DNA of 64,000 nt from Planctomycetota bacterium (GCA_016713175.1 JADJPQ010000008.1:372001-436000); one strand, 5' to 3'; shown: positions 16,034-33,697, numbered from the stretch's first letter. The notes: a model not told the origin generated them from the letters alone. Numbers and translations are program-made.

Positions 16034-18127
16034 ATGCTCCGCCCGCCCATGTCCGCCACGTCGCCGCCTCCTGCCGCTGCTGTCCGGGCCTTCGACCTCG
16101 AGGCGCTCGAGTTCGGTGCTGCCCGCGCGCTGCTGACCGAACGGTTGACCACGCCGCTCGGCAAGTCGGCGGTCGAGGCCTTGGCGCCGCTAACGGATCT
16201 GGCGGTTGCGCAACGCGCGCTCGCGGTCGTCGTGGCGCTGGCGGCGCGACTGCAAGGCGGCTCGTCGTTGCCGATCAGCGGGGTCGTCGACGTACGGTCG
16301 TGGCTGGTGCCGTTCTTCGCTGGCGAGCATGCACTGCAGAGCAAGGAACTGGCGGACCTGAAACGAGTGCTGCGCGCGGCCGAGCGTTGTCGACGTTGGT
16401 TGCTCGCTGGCGAAGCGGCGCTCACGCCGTTGGCGCATGGCGTCGCCGACCTGCAAGACCTGGTCGACGAGCTCGAGCAGACGATCGACGATCGTGGCGA
16501 GGTGTTGAGCACGGCGTCGCAGAAGCTGGCGCGATTGCGCAGCGAGATCGAGACCGCGCGCGGCGCCGTCGAGGCGGCCGTGGCGCACGTGCTGGCCGAT
16601 GCGGAGCTGCGCAAGGTGCTGCAATCGCCCGAGCCGACCTGGCGGCATGGCCGGCCCGTGTTGCAGGTCAAGGCCGACTTCCGCAACCGGGTGCCCGGTG
16701 TGCTGCACGATCGCAGTGCGTCGGGGGCCACGTTGTTCATCGAACCGGATCGCGTGGTCGAAGCCGCCAACCGGTTGTCCGATGCCCAGGCCGCCGAACA
16801 GCGCGAGATCGCCGTGGTCCTCGCCACCGTGGCGCGGGGTCTGCAACGGCTGCGCGGCGAGATCGGCTTCGCCGTCGAGTTCCTGGCCAATGCCGATCTG
16901 GCGCAGGCCAAGGCGCGCTTGATCGCCGAGGACGGGTTCACCGCGCCGGCGCTGGTTGCAGACGGCGACCTGCGCCTGATCCAGGCGCGCCATCCGATCC
17001 TGCTGCGGCAGCGGCAGCTGACGATCGTGCCGCTCGACGTGCGGCTGGGCGAGCCAAACCGTGTGCTGGTCGTGACCGGCCCCAACACCGGCGGCAAGAC
17101 CGTCGTGCTGAAGACGATCGGCCTGCTGGCGCTGATGGCGTTGGCGGCGGTGCCGATTCCGTCCGCGGCCGGTTCGCAGGTGCCGATGCTCGCCTCGGTG
17201 CAGGCCGACATCGGCGACGAACAGGGCATCTCGCAGAACCTGTCGACGTTCAGTTCGCATGTGCAACGGATCGCGCGTTGCCTGCAGCAGGGTTCGCCGC
17301 GGACCCTGGTGTTGCTCGACGAACTCGGCGCCGGCACCGACCCCGAAGAAGGCGGCGTGCTCGGCTACGCGGTGTTGGAAGCGCTGGTCGCCGCCCGCGC
17401 GTTCGCGGTCGTCACGACGCACCTCGGGAGGTTGAAGGACTTCGCCTATCAGCACCAGGGTGCCGAGAACGGCTCGATGGCGTTCGATGGGCGCACGCTG
17501 GCGCCGTTGTACCGGCTCGATGTCGGCATTCCGGGCAGCAGCCATGCACTCGATATCGCGGTTCGTGTCGGCATGCCGCCGGCGGTGGTCGAGCGGGCGC
17601 GTGGGTTGCTCGGCAAGCGCGATCTGTCGCTCGAACAGGTGATCGAACGGGTGCAGGTCGCGCGCCGCGATGCCGAGGCGGACCGCAAGAAGACGCAGGA
17701 AACCACGCAGCAGGTGCAGCGACAGGCCGAAGAACTGCAGACGAAGCTGACCGAAGCCGCGCGCACCAAGACCTGGTTGCAGGAAGAGGCGGATGGCGTC
17801 GTCGAGTCCGAGTTGCGCGCCGCCCAGGCTGCGCTGCTGGAGGCGCTGCAGCCGTTGCTGTCGGCGCCGGCGCCGCATGGCGAGCGCGCGCGCGGGTTGA
17901 AGGGTGTGATCGAAGCGTTGCAGAAACGCGCTGCACTGCACCGTCGCCGGATGCGGTTCTGCCACGATCTGAAGAAGGGTGACCGGGTGTTCTTGCCGCG
18001 CTGGCATCGGGTCTGCCTGGTGCACAAGGTCGACAAGATCAAAGAGACGATCTCCGTCGACTACGGCAACGTGAAGGTCGACGTGCCGTTCGAGGACGTT
18101 TCCTGGCTGCAGCCGCTGGCTGACTAG
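16034..18127 (+). CDS. MutS2-like ATPase lacking the Smr nuclease domain
   Basis: 697 residues from ATG 16034; ATG 16049 is an equal alternative. MutS2 layout: helical core/lever (about 20-320), then the ABC-type ATPase with Walker A GPNTGGKT (349-356), the SQNLSTFSSHVQRI region (400-413), Walker B LVLLDELGAGTDP (425-437) and the TTHLGRLK switch (461-468). A coiled-coil stretch lies at 530-600 and a short KOW-like beta domain at about 646-690. MutS2 is usually about 780 residues and ends in an Smr endonuclease domain; here the protein stops right after the KOW-like part. It could act in recombination control or on stalled ribosomes, but without the usual cleavage activity. Confidence 0.9.
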   Translation: MLRPPMSATSPPPAAAVRAFDLEALEFGAARALLTERLTTPLGKSAVEALAPLTDLAVAQRALAVVVALAARLQGGSSLPISGVVDVRSWLVPFFAGEHALQSKELADLKRVLRAAERCRRWLLAGEAALTPLAHGVADLQDLVDELEQTIDDRGEVLSTASQKLARLRSEIETARGAVEAAVAHVLADAELRKVLQSPEPTWRHGRPVLQVKADFRNRVPGVLHDRSASGATLFIEPDRVVEAANRLSDAQAAEQREIAVVLATVARGLQRLRGEIGFAVEFLANADLAQAKARLIAEDGFTAPALVADGDLRLIQARHPILLRQRQLTIVPLDVRLGEPNRVLVVTGPNTGGKTVVLKTIGLLALMALAAVPIPSAAGSQVPMLASVQADIGDEQGISQNLSTFSSHVQRIARCLQQGSPRTLVLLDELGAGTDPEEGGVLGYAVLEALVAARAFAVVTTHLGRLKDFAYQHQGAENGSMAFDGRTLAPLYRLDVGIPGSSHALDIAVRVGMPPAVVERARGLLGKRDLSLEQVIERVQVARRDAEADRKKTQETTQQVQRQAEELQTKLTEAARTKTWLQEEADGVVESELRAAQAALLEALQPLLSAPAPHGERARGLKGVIEALQKRAALHRRRMRFCHDLKKGDRVFLPRWHRVCLVHKVDKIKETISVDYGNVKVDVPFEDVSWLQPLAD

Positions 18128-18221
18128 CCAGCGGTCGCAAGCCGAACGGCAGGGGGACCCGCAGCATCCGCGAGGAAACCCTTGACCGGCCGGAGGCGGC
18201 GCGAAAGCATCGCGGCGCCGC

Positions 18222-18632
18222 ATGGCTCGCCACGTGCTGATCGCCGACAACGACCGCGAGGTCGCCGCGTTGCTTGCCGAAGTGTTGCAGCGCTTCGGCA
18301 TCCCCGTCCGGCACGCGTTCGACGGCCAGCAGGCGATGGAGGCGCTGGCCGACCCCGAGGTCGTGGCGCTGGTCTGTGACCTGGACATGCCGCGGGTGAC
18401 CGGGGCGGAACTGCTCCAGTGGCTGGCGACGCGGCCGCACACGCCGTCCACGGTGGTGATCTCGGGGTTCCTGGATCCGGTGTTGGTCCGCCACTTGCGC
18501 GCACTGCCGTTCGTGCGGCAGTTGCTGCACAAGCCGTTCGATTTGTTCGGCTTCGCCGAAACCGTGCGACGGTTGTGGCTCGAGCCGGCGGTGGAACGAC
18601 GCGATGGCGTCTCCGGAGCCGGGGAACAGTGA
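18222..18632 (+). CDS. Stand-alone response-regulator receiver domain
   Basis: 136 residues. This is a CheY-like fold with the acidic pair D9/D11 (LIADND), phospho-acceptor D53 (CDLDMP), Ser in place of the usual Thr (VVISGF) and the conserved Lys-Pro (LHKPFDL). There is no output domain. A histidine kinase elsewhere presumably phosphorylates it. The stop TGA overlaps a GTG nine bases ahead of the aroC start, so it is probably co-transcribed with aroC, a partner it has no obvious functional tie to. Confidence 0.88.
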   Translation: MARHVLIADNDREVAALLAEVLQRFGIPVRHAFDGQQAMEALADPEVVALVCDLDMPRVTGAELLQWLATRPHTPSTVVISGFLDPVLVRHLRALPFVRQLLHKPFDLFGFAETVRRLWLEPAVERRDGVSGAGEQ

Positions 18633-18637
18633 ATCCG

Positions 18638-19840
18638 ATGCTGTCGCGGCTGTCGTTCCGAACGGCCGGCGAGTCGCACGGGACGGCGATGGTTGCTGTG
18701 CTCGAAGGGTTGCCGCGGGGGTTGGTGCTGGACGTCGCGGCGATCGATGCCGCGCTGCGCTTGCGCCAGGGAGGCGCCGGCCGCGGTGGGCGGCAGCGGA
18801 TCGAGCACGACTGCGTGCAGGTGATCGGTGGGCTGCGCCGCGGGCGGACGATCGGTTCGCCGCTGTGCCTGCTGATCCAGAACCGCGATGCCACGATCGA
18901 CGACCTGCCCGAGCCGACGCGGCCGCGGCCGGGACACGCCGATCTTGCGGGCTGCTGCCATTGGCTGGACCGCGACATCCGCAGCACGCTCGAACGGGCG
19001 TCGGCGCGTGAGACCTGCGCGCGCGTGGCGGCTGGGGCCGTCTGTTCCCAGGTGCTGACGGCCGCGGGCAGCAGTGTGTTCGGGTTCGTTCGATCGGTAC
19101 GATCCGCGACTCTGCGAGCCGAGTTGGGCGTGCCGCCCCTTGGCCTGTTGCCCGCGGAATGGCGGACGATGCGTGACGGGAGTCGTCTGTACACGCTCGA
19201 TGCGGCCGCCGACGCTGCCATGTTGTCGGAGGTTCAGGAGGCGGGTCGGAGGGGCGATACGGTTGGCGGGATCGTCGAGGTCGTGGCCACCGGAGTGCTG
19301 CCGGGCCTGGGCAGTTGCGCGCAGTGGCACGAGCGGCTCGACGCCAGGCTGGCGGCGGCGCTGTTGTTGTCGATCCCGGCCGTCAAGGCGATCGAGGTCG
19401 GCGATGGTTTTGCCAACGCCGCCCGTTGCGGGTCGGAAGTCCACGATCCGATCGAGCCGGATCCCAGCGGAGGCGCCCCGCTCCGACCGACCAACCACGC
19501 GGGTGGCCTCGAAGGCGGCATGACCAACGGTCAGCCCGTCGTCGTGCGCGCGGCGATGAAGCCGATTTCGACGCTGCGCGAGCCGCTGGCGAGCGTCGAC
19601 CTGGCCACCGGCGCAGCGGCCGCCGCAGGTTACGAGCGATCCGACGTCTGCGCCGTTTCGGCGGCCGCGATCGTTGCCGAAGCGATGGTGGCGCTGGTGC
19701 TGGCGGACGCGACGCTGCACCGGATCGGTGGTGAGTCGATGGCTGAATTCGTCTCCCGGCTGGGCGAATTCCGCGCCGCGATCGCTGCCCAGGTGTTCGG
19801 CGCGTCCGTTGACCGCAAAAAAGGTCCGGACGCACCTTGA
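18638..19840 (+). CDS. aroC: Chorismate synthase
   Basis: 400 residues. ATG 18638 gives the family-typical start MLSRLSFRTAGESHGTAMVA; GTG 18629 in the same frame is possible. Conserved blocks include GRGGRQRIEHD, RPRPGHADLAGC, LERASARETCARVAAGA and NHAGGLEGGMTNGQPVVVRAAMKPIST. It converts EPSP to chorismate, the last step of the shikimate pathway, with reduced FMN. The candidate promoter of the tRNA-tuf operon overlaps its stop codon. Confidence 0.96.
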   Translation: MLSRLSFRTAGESHGTAMVAVLEGLPRGLVLDVAAIDAALRLRQGGAGRGGRQRIEHDCVQVIGGLRRGRTIGSPLCLLIQNRDATIDDLPEPTRPRPGHADLAGCCHWLDRDIRSTLERASARETCARVAAGAVCSQVLTAAGSSVFGFVRSVRSATLRAELGVPPLGLLPAEWRTMRDGSRLYTLDAAADAAMLSEVQEAGRRGDTVGGIVEVVATGVLPGLGSCAQWHERLDARLAAALLLSIPAVKAIEVGDGFANAARCGSEVHDPIEPDPSGGAPLRPTNHAGGLEGGMTNGQPVVVRAAMKPISTLREPLASVDLATGAAAAAGYERSDVCAVSAAAIVAEAMVALVLADATLHRIGGESMAEFVSRLGEFRAAIAAQVFGASVDRKKGPDAP

Positions 19841-19864
19841 ACTCGCCGGGGGCGTCGGTATCTT
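19837..19864 (+). promoter_or_regulatory. Candidate promoter of the tRNA-tuf operon
   Basis: TTGAAC (19837-19842), 16-base spacer, TATCTT (19859-19864). The first tRNA begins 29 bases after the -10 element, consistent with a short 5' leader. The -35 overlaps the aroC stop codon. Confidence 0.5.
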
Positions 19865-19892
19865 CGCTCGGCCTTTCTCCGACAGCACGCTT

Positions 19893-19968
19893 GCTAGCGT
19901 AGCTCAACCGGTAGAGCACCTGATTTGTAATCTGGAGGTTGTGGGTTCAAGTCCCATCGCTAGCTCCA
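19893..19968 (+). tRNA. tRNA-Thr (TGT)
   Basis: 76 nt with encoded CCA. The 7-bp acceptor GCTAGCG/CGCTAGC is perfect; the D arm is GCTC..GAGC, the T arm GTGGGTTCAAGTCCCAT. The anticodon loop TTTGTAA gives TGT. The anticodon stem has one U-U mismatch (CCTGA with TCTGG). First of four clustered tRNAs ahead of tuf. Confidence 0.95.
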
Positions 19969-20070
19969 GGGCGCGGCCGCCGCACGGCCCGCCTCGGAGC
20001 GTCCAGCAGGTGCCCGCCCGGCGAGGGCGCAGCGAACGTGAAGGCGGAGACTGGTTCGCACGGACGGTTC

Positions 20071-20155
<85 letters not shown>

Positions 20156-20312
20156 GTTCGTCCCGTCGCCGCGAGGTCGCCGGGGCGGTCCTGCGAACGT
20201 TCTCTCCATCTTGTCGTGTGACCGGCTTCGGCCGGGCTGGCTGCCTCCGTTTGCGTCCTAGGGTCGCGAACGGCGGCGACCGTCTCGATCGCAGCTTTGG
20301 CTGCCTTCGCTG

Positions 20313-20386
20313 GCGGGTGTAGCTCAATGGTAGAGCCCCAGCCTTCCAAGCTGGCCGTGAGGGTTCGATTCCCTTCACCCGCTCCA
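20313..20386 (+). tRNA. tRNA-Gly (TCC)
   Basis: 74 nt with encoded CCA. Acceptor GCGGGTG/CACCCGC; anticodon stem-loop CCAGC-CTTCCAA-GCTGG gives TCC. Confidence 0.97.
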
Positions 20387-20437
20387 TCCGTTCTTTCCTT
20401 TCGCTCTTTCGTCGGTGTTCTTTCCCCCTTCGTGCGC

Positions 20438-20513
20438 GCTGCTATAGCTCAGCTGGTAGAGCACCTCCTTGGTAAGGAGGAGGTCGTGGGTTCAATTCCC
20501 GCTAGCAGCTCCA
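20438..20513 (+). tRNA. tRNA-Thr (GGT)
   Basis: 76 nt with encoded CCA. Acceptor GCTGCTA/TAGCAGC; anticodon stem-loop CCTCC-TTGGTAA-GGAGG gives GGT. It ends 57 bases before the tuf start codon. The order Thr-Tyr-Gly-Thr-tuf matches the E. coli tufB operon. Confidence 0.97.
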
Positions 20514-20570
20514 ACTTCAACCTGTTACTTCCGTTGGGTCCCCCCGCGGACCACCCGAGTTCGAGATCCC

Positions 20571-21773
<1,203 letters not shown>

Positions 21774-21861
21774 GACTTGCCGGTAGCGCGGATGCCGAGG
21801 CGGAAGCCGAAGCGGCCGCTCGCCAAGAATCCGGGGCGGCGCACCGCGGCCCCGGAGGTGC

Positions 21862-21937
21862 AGGGCAGTAGCTCAATTGGTAGAGCTATCGATTCCAAAT
21901 CGATGGGTTGAGGGTTCAAGTCCTTCCTGCCCTGCCA
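21862..21937 (+). tRNA. tRNA-Trp (CCA)
   Basis: 76 nt with encoded CCA end. Acceptor AGGGCAG/CTGCCCT; anticodon stem-loop ATCGA-TTCCAAA-TCGAT gives anticodon CCA. It sits between tuf and secE, a common bacterial position; rpmG, often found here too, is absent. Confidence 0.97.
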
Positions 21938-22034
21938 CCGTTTTCGTAAGGTGCGTCGGCGTCGGATGCGGCACGCCGAGTGACCGCTCGATGCCTCCCC
22001 CGGCTTTCCATCTGACATCTCTCGAGACGAAACC

Positions 22035-22463
22035 GTGAGTTACAAGAGCGATCAGGGCCGCTACGCCCGAATGGTGGCCTTCTGGGGCCTGACCCTGCTG
22101 GTCGGCTACGGCTGCTTCCATGGCGGCGGGCTGGTGACGATGCTCGACGGCTGGCTCGGCCAGAGCAACCAGGTCTACGTCGATCCCTTCCCTCTGTTCG
22201 GTGCGCTGAAGCTGTCGACGTTGATTGCGATGGCGGTCGTGGTCGCCGCCGGAATCGCGTTCCATTCGGTGCTGAACCGACCCCGGAACGCCGACGTGTT
22301 GATCGAGACCGAGGCCGAGATGCACCGCGTGACGTGGCCGACATGGCCGGAGACCTGGCACGGGACGGTTGCGGTCACTGCCATGGTGATCGTCTTGTTC
22401 CTGTTCCTGACGGCCGTCGACATGGTGCTTGCCGAGGTCATGAAGCGCTTCATGGGGAGCTAG
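22035..22463 (+). CDS. secE: Preprotein translocase subunit SecE
   Basis: 142 residues from GTG 22035. It has three predicted membrane segments (about 12-35, 56-80, 108-135), like the E. coli protein and unlike the single-span SecE of many bacteria. The conserved cytosolic amphipathic helix and hinge before the last span reads ETEAEMHRVTWPTWPETWHG. It clamps the two halves of SecY. The gene is separated by two bases from nusG. Confidence 0.93.
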   Translation: MSYKSDQGRYARMVAFWGLTLLVGYGCFHGGGLVTMLDGWLGQSNQVYVDPFPLFGALKLSTLIAMAVVVAAGIAFHSVLNRPRNADVLIETEAEMHRVTWPTWPETWHGTVAVTAMVIVLFLFLTAVDMVLAEVMKRFMGS

Positions 22464-22465
22464 CG

Positions 22466-22996
22466 ATGGCCCTCGACTGGTACTTTCTGCGCGTACAGGT
22501 CAACCGCGAGGATCGGATCCGCGAGAGCATGATCAAGCGGCTCAAGCAGGCCGGTCTCGAGGTCCACGTGCCGCAGATCATCGTTCCCACCGAGACGTTC
22601 GCGGATCATCGACAGGGCAAGAAGCGGATCCAGAAGCGCAAGCTCTACCCTGGCTACCTGATGGTCCAGATGGACCTGAGCGAGCAGGTCTGGTTCGCCC
22701 TGCGCGAGACCCCGGGTTTTGGCGACTTCGTCGGTGGACACAGCGTGCCGACACCGGCAAAGCCTGAGGACGTCGAGAAAGTGCTGGCGCACATGGATGC
22801 CAGCAAGGATCAGCCCAAAGTCGCGGTCAACTTCAAGAAAGGGGACCGCGTCAAGATCAAGACCGGTGCGTTCGAGAACATGGATGCCACCGTCGAAGAG
22901 GTGCATCCGGAGAAGGGGACGCTCGAGGTCTCCGTCAACATCTTCGGTCGGGCGACACCGATGTCGCTCGGATATTGGGAAGTGGAGTTGATCTAG
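22466..22996 (+). CDS. nusG: Transcription antitermination factor NusG
   Basis: 176 residues from ATG 22466. The NGN domain (WYFLRVQVNREDRIRES; KRKLYPGYLMVQM; TPGFGDFVGG) is followed by a linker and a KOW domain (FKKGDRVKIKTGAFENMDAT). It binds RNA polymerase and couples it to Rho or ribosomal protein S10. Standard secE-nusG-rplK order. Confidence 0.95.
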   Translation: MALDWYFLRVQVNREDRIRESMIKRLKQAGLEVHVPQIIVPTETFADHRQGKKRIQKRKLYPGYLMVQMDLSEQVWFALRETPGFGDFVGGHSVPTPAKPEDVEKVLAHMDASKDQPKVAVNFKKGDRVKIKTGAFENMDATVEEVHPEKGTLEVSVNIFGRATPMSLGYWEVELI

Positions 22997-23119
22997 AGCC
23001 TTCGATCTGCTTAGATCTTCCGCCCCTTTCGGCGCCCGGGCCTTTCCGGTCGCCGCTCTTGTAGTGGGAGGGCCCAGCCGGCTTGCCGGCGTGTCCGCCA
23101 GAACCGCTGAGAGGTTGAG

Positions 23120-23545
23120 ATGGCCAAGGAAGTTACCGCTACCGTCAAGTTGCAGTGCCCCGCTGGGCAAGCCACCCCGGCTCCGCCGGTCGGCCCCGCG
23201 CTCGGTCAGCACGGTGTCAACATCGGGCAGTTCGTCAAGCAGTTCAACGACGAGACGCGCGCCCAGGCTGGCATGGTGATCCCGGTGATCATCACGGTCT
23301 ACAAGGACCGCACGTTCACGCTGCAGTACAAGTCGCCGCCAGCGGCCGTGCTGTTGAAGAAGCACGCCAAGCTGGCAACCGCGGCCGCGACGCCGGGGAG
23401 CCAGATCGTTGGCTCGGTCACCAAGGCGATGGTCCGCGAGATTGCGCAGCTCAAGATGAAGGACCTCAATACCACCAACGTGGAAGCCGCGATGCGCATG
23501 GTCGAAGGCACCGCCCGCTCCTGCGGCATCAAGGTGGAGGGCTGA
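23120..23545 (+). CDS. rplK: Ribosomal protein uL11
   Basis: 141 residues, the usual length. N-terminal VKLQCPAGQATPAPPVGPAL with the conserved prolines, and C-terminal rRNA-binding part KTPG-like ATPGSQIVGSVTKAMVREIA and TARSCGIKVEG. It is part of the GTPase-associated centre with L10/L12. A 123-nt leader separates it from nusG and may hold an operon control site; I see no clear motif in it. Confidence 0.97.
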   Translation: MAKEVTATVKLQCPAGQATPAPPVGPALGQHGVNIGQFVKQFNDETRAQAGMVIPVIITVYKDRTFTLQYKSPPAAVLLKKHAKLATAAATPGSQIVGSVTKAMVREIAQLKMKDLNTTNVEAAMRMVEGTARSCGIKVEG

Positions 23546-23549
23546 GCCG

Positions 23550-24236
23550 ATGGCGAAGTTCCACAGCCGCCGTTACCTGAAAGCGGCCGAGAAGGTCGAC
23601 ACGTCCAAGCGCTACCCCGTCAAGGATGGGATTTCGCTGATCAAGTCGTTGCCGGGCGCGAAGTTCGACGAGACGGTCGACATCGCTGTGTCGATCGGCA
23701 TCGACGCGAAGAAGACCGAACAACTGGTTCGTGGTTCGGTCAGCCTGCCTAAGGGCACGGGCAAGACGATCAAGATCGCCGTGTTCGCCGAGGGTGAGCG
23801 CGCCAAGGAAGCCCTGGCCGCTGGCGCCGATTTTGTCGGTGGTGCCGATCTCGCCGAAAAGGTCGAGAAGGGGTTCACCGACTTCGACATGACGATCGCC
23901 GCGCCCGACATGATGAAGTACGTCGGCAAGCTCGGCAAAGTGCTGGGTCCGCAGGGCAAGATGCCGTCGCCGAAAGCCGGCACCGTGACGCCCAACGTCG
24001 CGGCCGCGGTCAAGGAGTTCAAGGCCGGCAAGATCGAGTTCCGGACCGATGCCGGCGCCACGGTGCACGCGGCGATCGGCAAGAAGTCGTTTGCCGGAGA
24101 CGACCTGGTCGTCAACCTGCAGGCATTCCTGGACCACCTCAGGACGCTGCGCCCGCCGCAGGCCAAGGGTGAGTTCATCCGCAAGGTCGTCGTGTCGACC
24201 ACCATGGGGCCGGGCGTGGCCCTCGCTGTCGAGTAA
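23550..24236 (+). CDS. rplA: Ribosomal protein uL1
   Basis: 228 residues. It has conserved FDETVDIAVSIGIDAKKTEQ, VRGSVSLPKGTGK, KLGKVLGPQGKMPSPKAGTV and FRTDAGATVHAAIGKKSF. It forms the mobile L1 stalk by the E site and usually represses its own operon. Its stop codon lies inside a 17-nt tandem duplication. Confidence 0.97.
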   Translation: MAKFHSRRYLKAAEKVDTSKRYPVKDGISLIKSLPGAKFDETVDIAVSIGIDAKKTEQLVRGSVSLPKGTGKTIKIAVFAEGERAKEALAAGADFVGGADLAEKVEKGFTDFDMTIAAPDMMKYVGKLGKVLGPQGKMPSPKAGTVTPNVAAAVKEFKAGKIEFRTDAGATVHAAIGKKSFAGDDLVVNLQAFLDHLRTLRPPQAKGEFIRKVVVSTTMGPGVALAVE

Positions 24237-24261
24237 CCGAGCCAGTCGAGTAACGGAGCAA
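24228..24261 (+). repeat. 17-nt tandem duplication across the rplA stop codon
   Basis: GTCGAGTAACCGAGCCA (24228-24244) is followed immediately by GTCGAGTAACGGAGCAA (24245-24261), differing at two positions. The first copy contains the last codons and TAA of rplA; the second copy repeats them in the rplA-rplJ spacer. Confidence 0.75.
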
Positions 24262-24271
24262 CGAGGCAACC

Positions 24272-24805
24272 ATGCCCAATCTGGTCAACACCATCCTGAT
24301 GACCCAGCTCGAACGCGAGTTCCAGCAGATGGGGTCGTGCGTCGTGGTGGCGCTCAACAAGCTGAAGCCAGCTCAGGACAAAGAGATCCGCAACAAACTG
24401 CGCGAGACCGGTTGCAAGTACCGAGTCGTGCGCAACCGCCTTGCCGTCAAGGCCTTCCAAGGGCTCAAGCTCGACATGGAAGGCTCGTTCCGCGGCATGT
24501 GCGGCGTCGCCATCGCCCAGAAAGAAGGCGCCATCCAGGTCGCCAAGGTCCTGCGCGATTACATCAAGAAGCAGAAGGAATCGCCGATCGCGATCCTCGG
24601 CGGTGTCGTCGAAGGCACGGCGTTCGTCGGCGCCGCGGCGCAGACGATTGCCGATCTGCCCGATCGCAACACCGTGAACACGCAGATCGTCTCGGCTTTG
24701 TCGGGACCGGCTCGTTCCCTGGCCAGCGTGGTGTCCGCGCTCGCTGGTGGTATGGCGCGCTGCATCCAGGCGCGCGTCGACAAGGGCGGCGGCGCTGCCG
24801 GCTGA
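24272..24805 (+). CDS. rplJ: Ribosomal protein uL10
   Basis: 177 residues. The N-terminal rRNA/L11-binding domain has CVVVALNKLKPAQDKEIRNK and CKYRVVRNRLAVKAFQG; the C-terminal helix (NTQIVSALSGPARSLASVVS) binds L7/L12 dimers. Forms the stalk base. It is followed by a pyrimidine-rich 75-nt spacer before rplL. Confidence 0.95.
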   Translation: MPNLVNTILMTQLEREFQQMGSCVVVALNKLKPAQDKEIRNKLRETGCKYRVVRNRLAVKAFQGLKLDMEGSFRGMCGVAIAQKEGAIQVAKVLRDYIKKQKESPIAILGGVVEGTAFVGAAAQTIADLPDRNTVNTQIVSALSGPARSLASVVSALAGGMARCIQARVDKGGGAAG

Positions 24806-24851
24806 CCGTTCTCCCCTCCAACTTCATTTCCACTCCACTCCCACCCTCCAC

Positions 24852-24869
24852 CCGAATTCGATTCGGAGG
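24852..24869 (+). promoter_or_regulatory. Hairpin touching the rplL ribosome binding site
   Basis: CCGAAT-TCG-ATTCGG (24852-24866) is a perfect 6-bp hairpin whose 3' arm contains the first G residues of the ribosome binding site GGAGG (24865-24869). ATG 24881 follows. When folded it would partly hide the site. Confidence 0.4.
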
Positions 24870-24880
24870 TCGTTCCAGAC

Positions 24881-25288
24881 ATGTCGGATGCCCAAACTGT
24901 CGTTCTCGACACTGAACTCGAGGACATCTTCAAGAAGATCGATGGCCTGAGCCTCGGCAAGGCCGCTCAGCTCGTCAAGGCCATGGAAGCCCGCTGGGGC
25001 GTTTCGGCCGCGGCGCCCGTCGCGGTTGCCGCAGCGGCACCTGGCGCCGCCGCCGCCGCTCCGGCTGCCGAAGAGAAGACCGAGTTCACCGTCATCCTGA
25101 AGGACGGCGGCGCGAACAAGATCAACGTCATCAAGGTCGTTCGCGAGTTGACTGGCCTTGGTCTCAAGGAAGCCAAGGCGCTCGTTGACGAGGCGCCGAA
25201 GCCCGTCAAGGAGAACGTCGACAAGGCCACGTCCGAGGACGTCAAGAAGAAGCTCACCGAGGCTGGTGCCACGGTCGAGATCAAGTAG
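24881..25288 (+). CDS. rplL: Ribosomal protein bL12 (L7/L12)
   Basis: 135 residues. It has an N-terminal dimerisation domain, an Ala/Pro hinge (residues about 40-66), and a C-terminal factor-binding domain EKTEFTVILKDGGANKINVI, GLGLKEAKALVDEAPKPVKE. The hinge is somewhat longer than in E. coli (121 residues in total). It is the multi-copy stalk that recruits EF-Tu and EF-G. Confidence 0.97.
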   Translation: MSDAQTVVLDTELEDIFKKIDGLSLGKAAQLVKAMEARWGVSAAAPVAVAAAAPGAAAAAPAAEEKTEFTVILKDGGANKINVIKVVRELTGLGLKEAKALVDEAPKPVKENVDKATSEDVKKKLTEAGATVEIK

Positions 25289-25290
25289 TG

Positions 25291-25335
25291 CCACGGCTGC
25301 GGCACGAGGCCGGGTTCCTGGCCTCTTTGCCGTGG
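25291..25335 (+). terminator. Nested hairpin between rplL and rpoB
   Basis: CCACGGC (25291-25297) pairs with GCCGTGG (25329-25335), and inside it GAGGCC (25306-25311) pairs with GGCCTC (25320-25325). There is no T run, so it may be an attenuator or RNase processing site like the one in the E. coli rplL-rpoB gap. The remainder of this 303-nt gap holds only a weak promoter-like pair, TTGCAA (25375-25380) and TACGCT (25399-25404), 18 bases apart. Confidence 0.5.
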
Positions 25336-25591
25336 TCGTTCAGGCAGAAATCCGGGTGCCCACTTGCTTTTGAGTTGCAAGGGGGCTTCCGGCTTTTGTA
25401 CGCTTGATGCTGTGATCCGATCGGTGTCCGCTGTACTGGCTGCCGTCAAGCGGTCAGTTCAGGTCTGCCAGGCAGGGAGTGCCGGACTCCACGCCTGGAT
25501 TCGTCCCACGCCACGCTGCCGGCCCGTTTTCCCCAGCTGAACCTCCCTAGCTGATCGCCGGATCCCGAGCGGGATCCCCAGGTGGAACTGC

Positions 25592-29317
<3,726 letters not shown>

Positions 29318-29409
29318 CCGGCCAAGAATCACGTCGCGGCGGCCCGCCCGGGTCGCCGCACCCTGACATCCCGATCGCATAACCCAGACGGACCCCAGGC
29401 AGGCGCACG

Positions 29410-33606
<4,197 letters not shown>

Positions 33607-33610
33607 ACTT

Positions 33611-33697
33611 GCGGCCGGCGCCTGGCGCCCGGCCGCGACCCAGGGATCCGCCGCTGGCGCGGGGCCCCTGTTCCCCAAGGCGGCGGGAGCCGCCTTT
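33611..33697 (+). terminator. Two GC-rich hairpins after rpoC
   Basis: GCGGCCGG (33611-33618) pairs with CCGGCCGC (33629-33636). A second hairpin, AAGGCGGC (33677-33684), loop GGGA and GCCGCCTT (33689-33696), is followed by only TTT-rich bases. The second resembles a weak intrinsic terminator and would end the rpoBC transcript before the str promoter. Confidence 0.5.

Noticed and set aside
16190..19888. Antisense frame of 1232 codons over the MutS2-like gene, receiver and aroC
   Set aside because: It crosses three well-supported genes on the other strand and has no recognisable domains.
19893..19968. Thr-tRNA pseudogene because of the U-U mismatch
   Set aside because: All other stems are intact, CCA is encoded and the operon position is conserved, so it is kept as functional.
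21774..21861. rpmG between tuf and tRNA-Trp
   Set aside because: No frame of suitable length or Cys pattern in this 88-nt gap.
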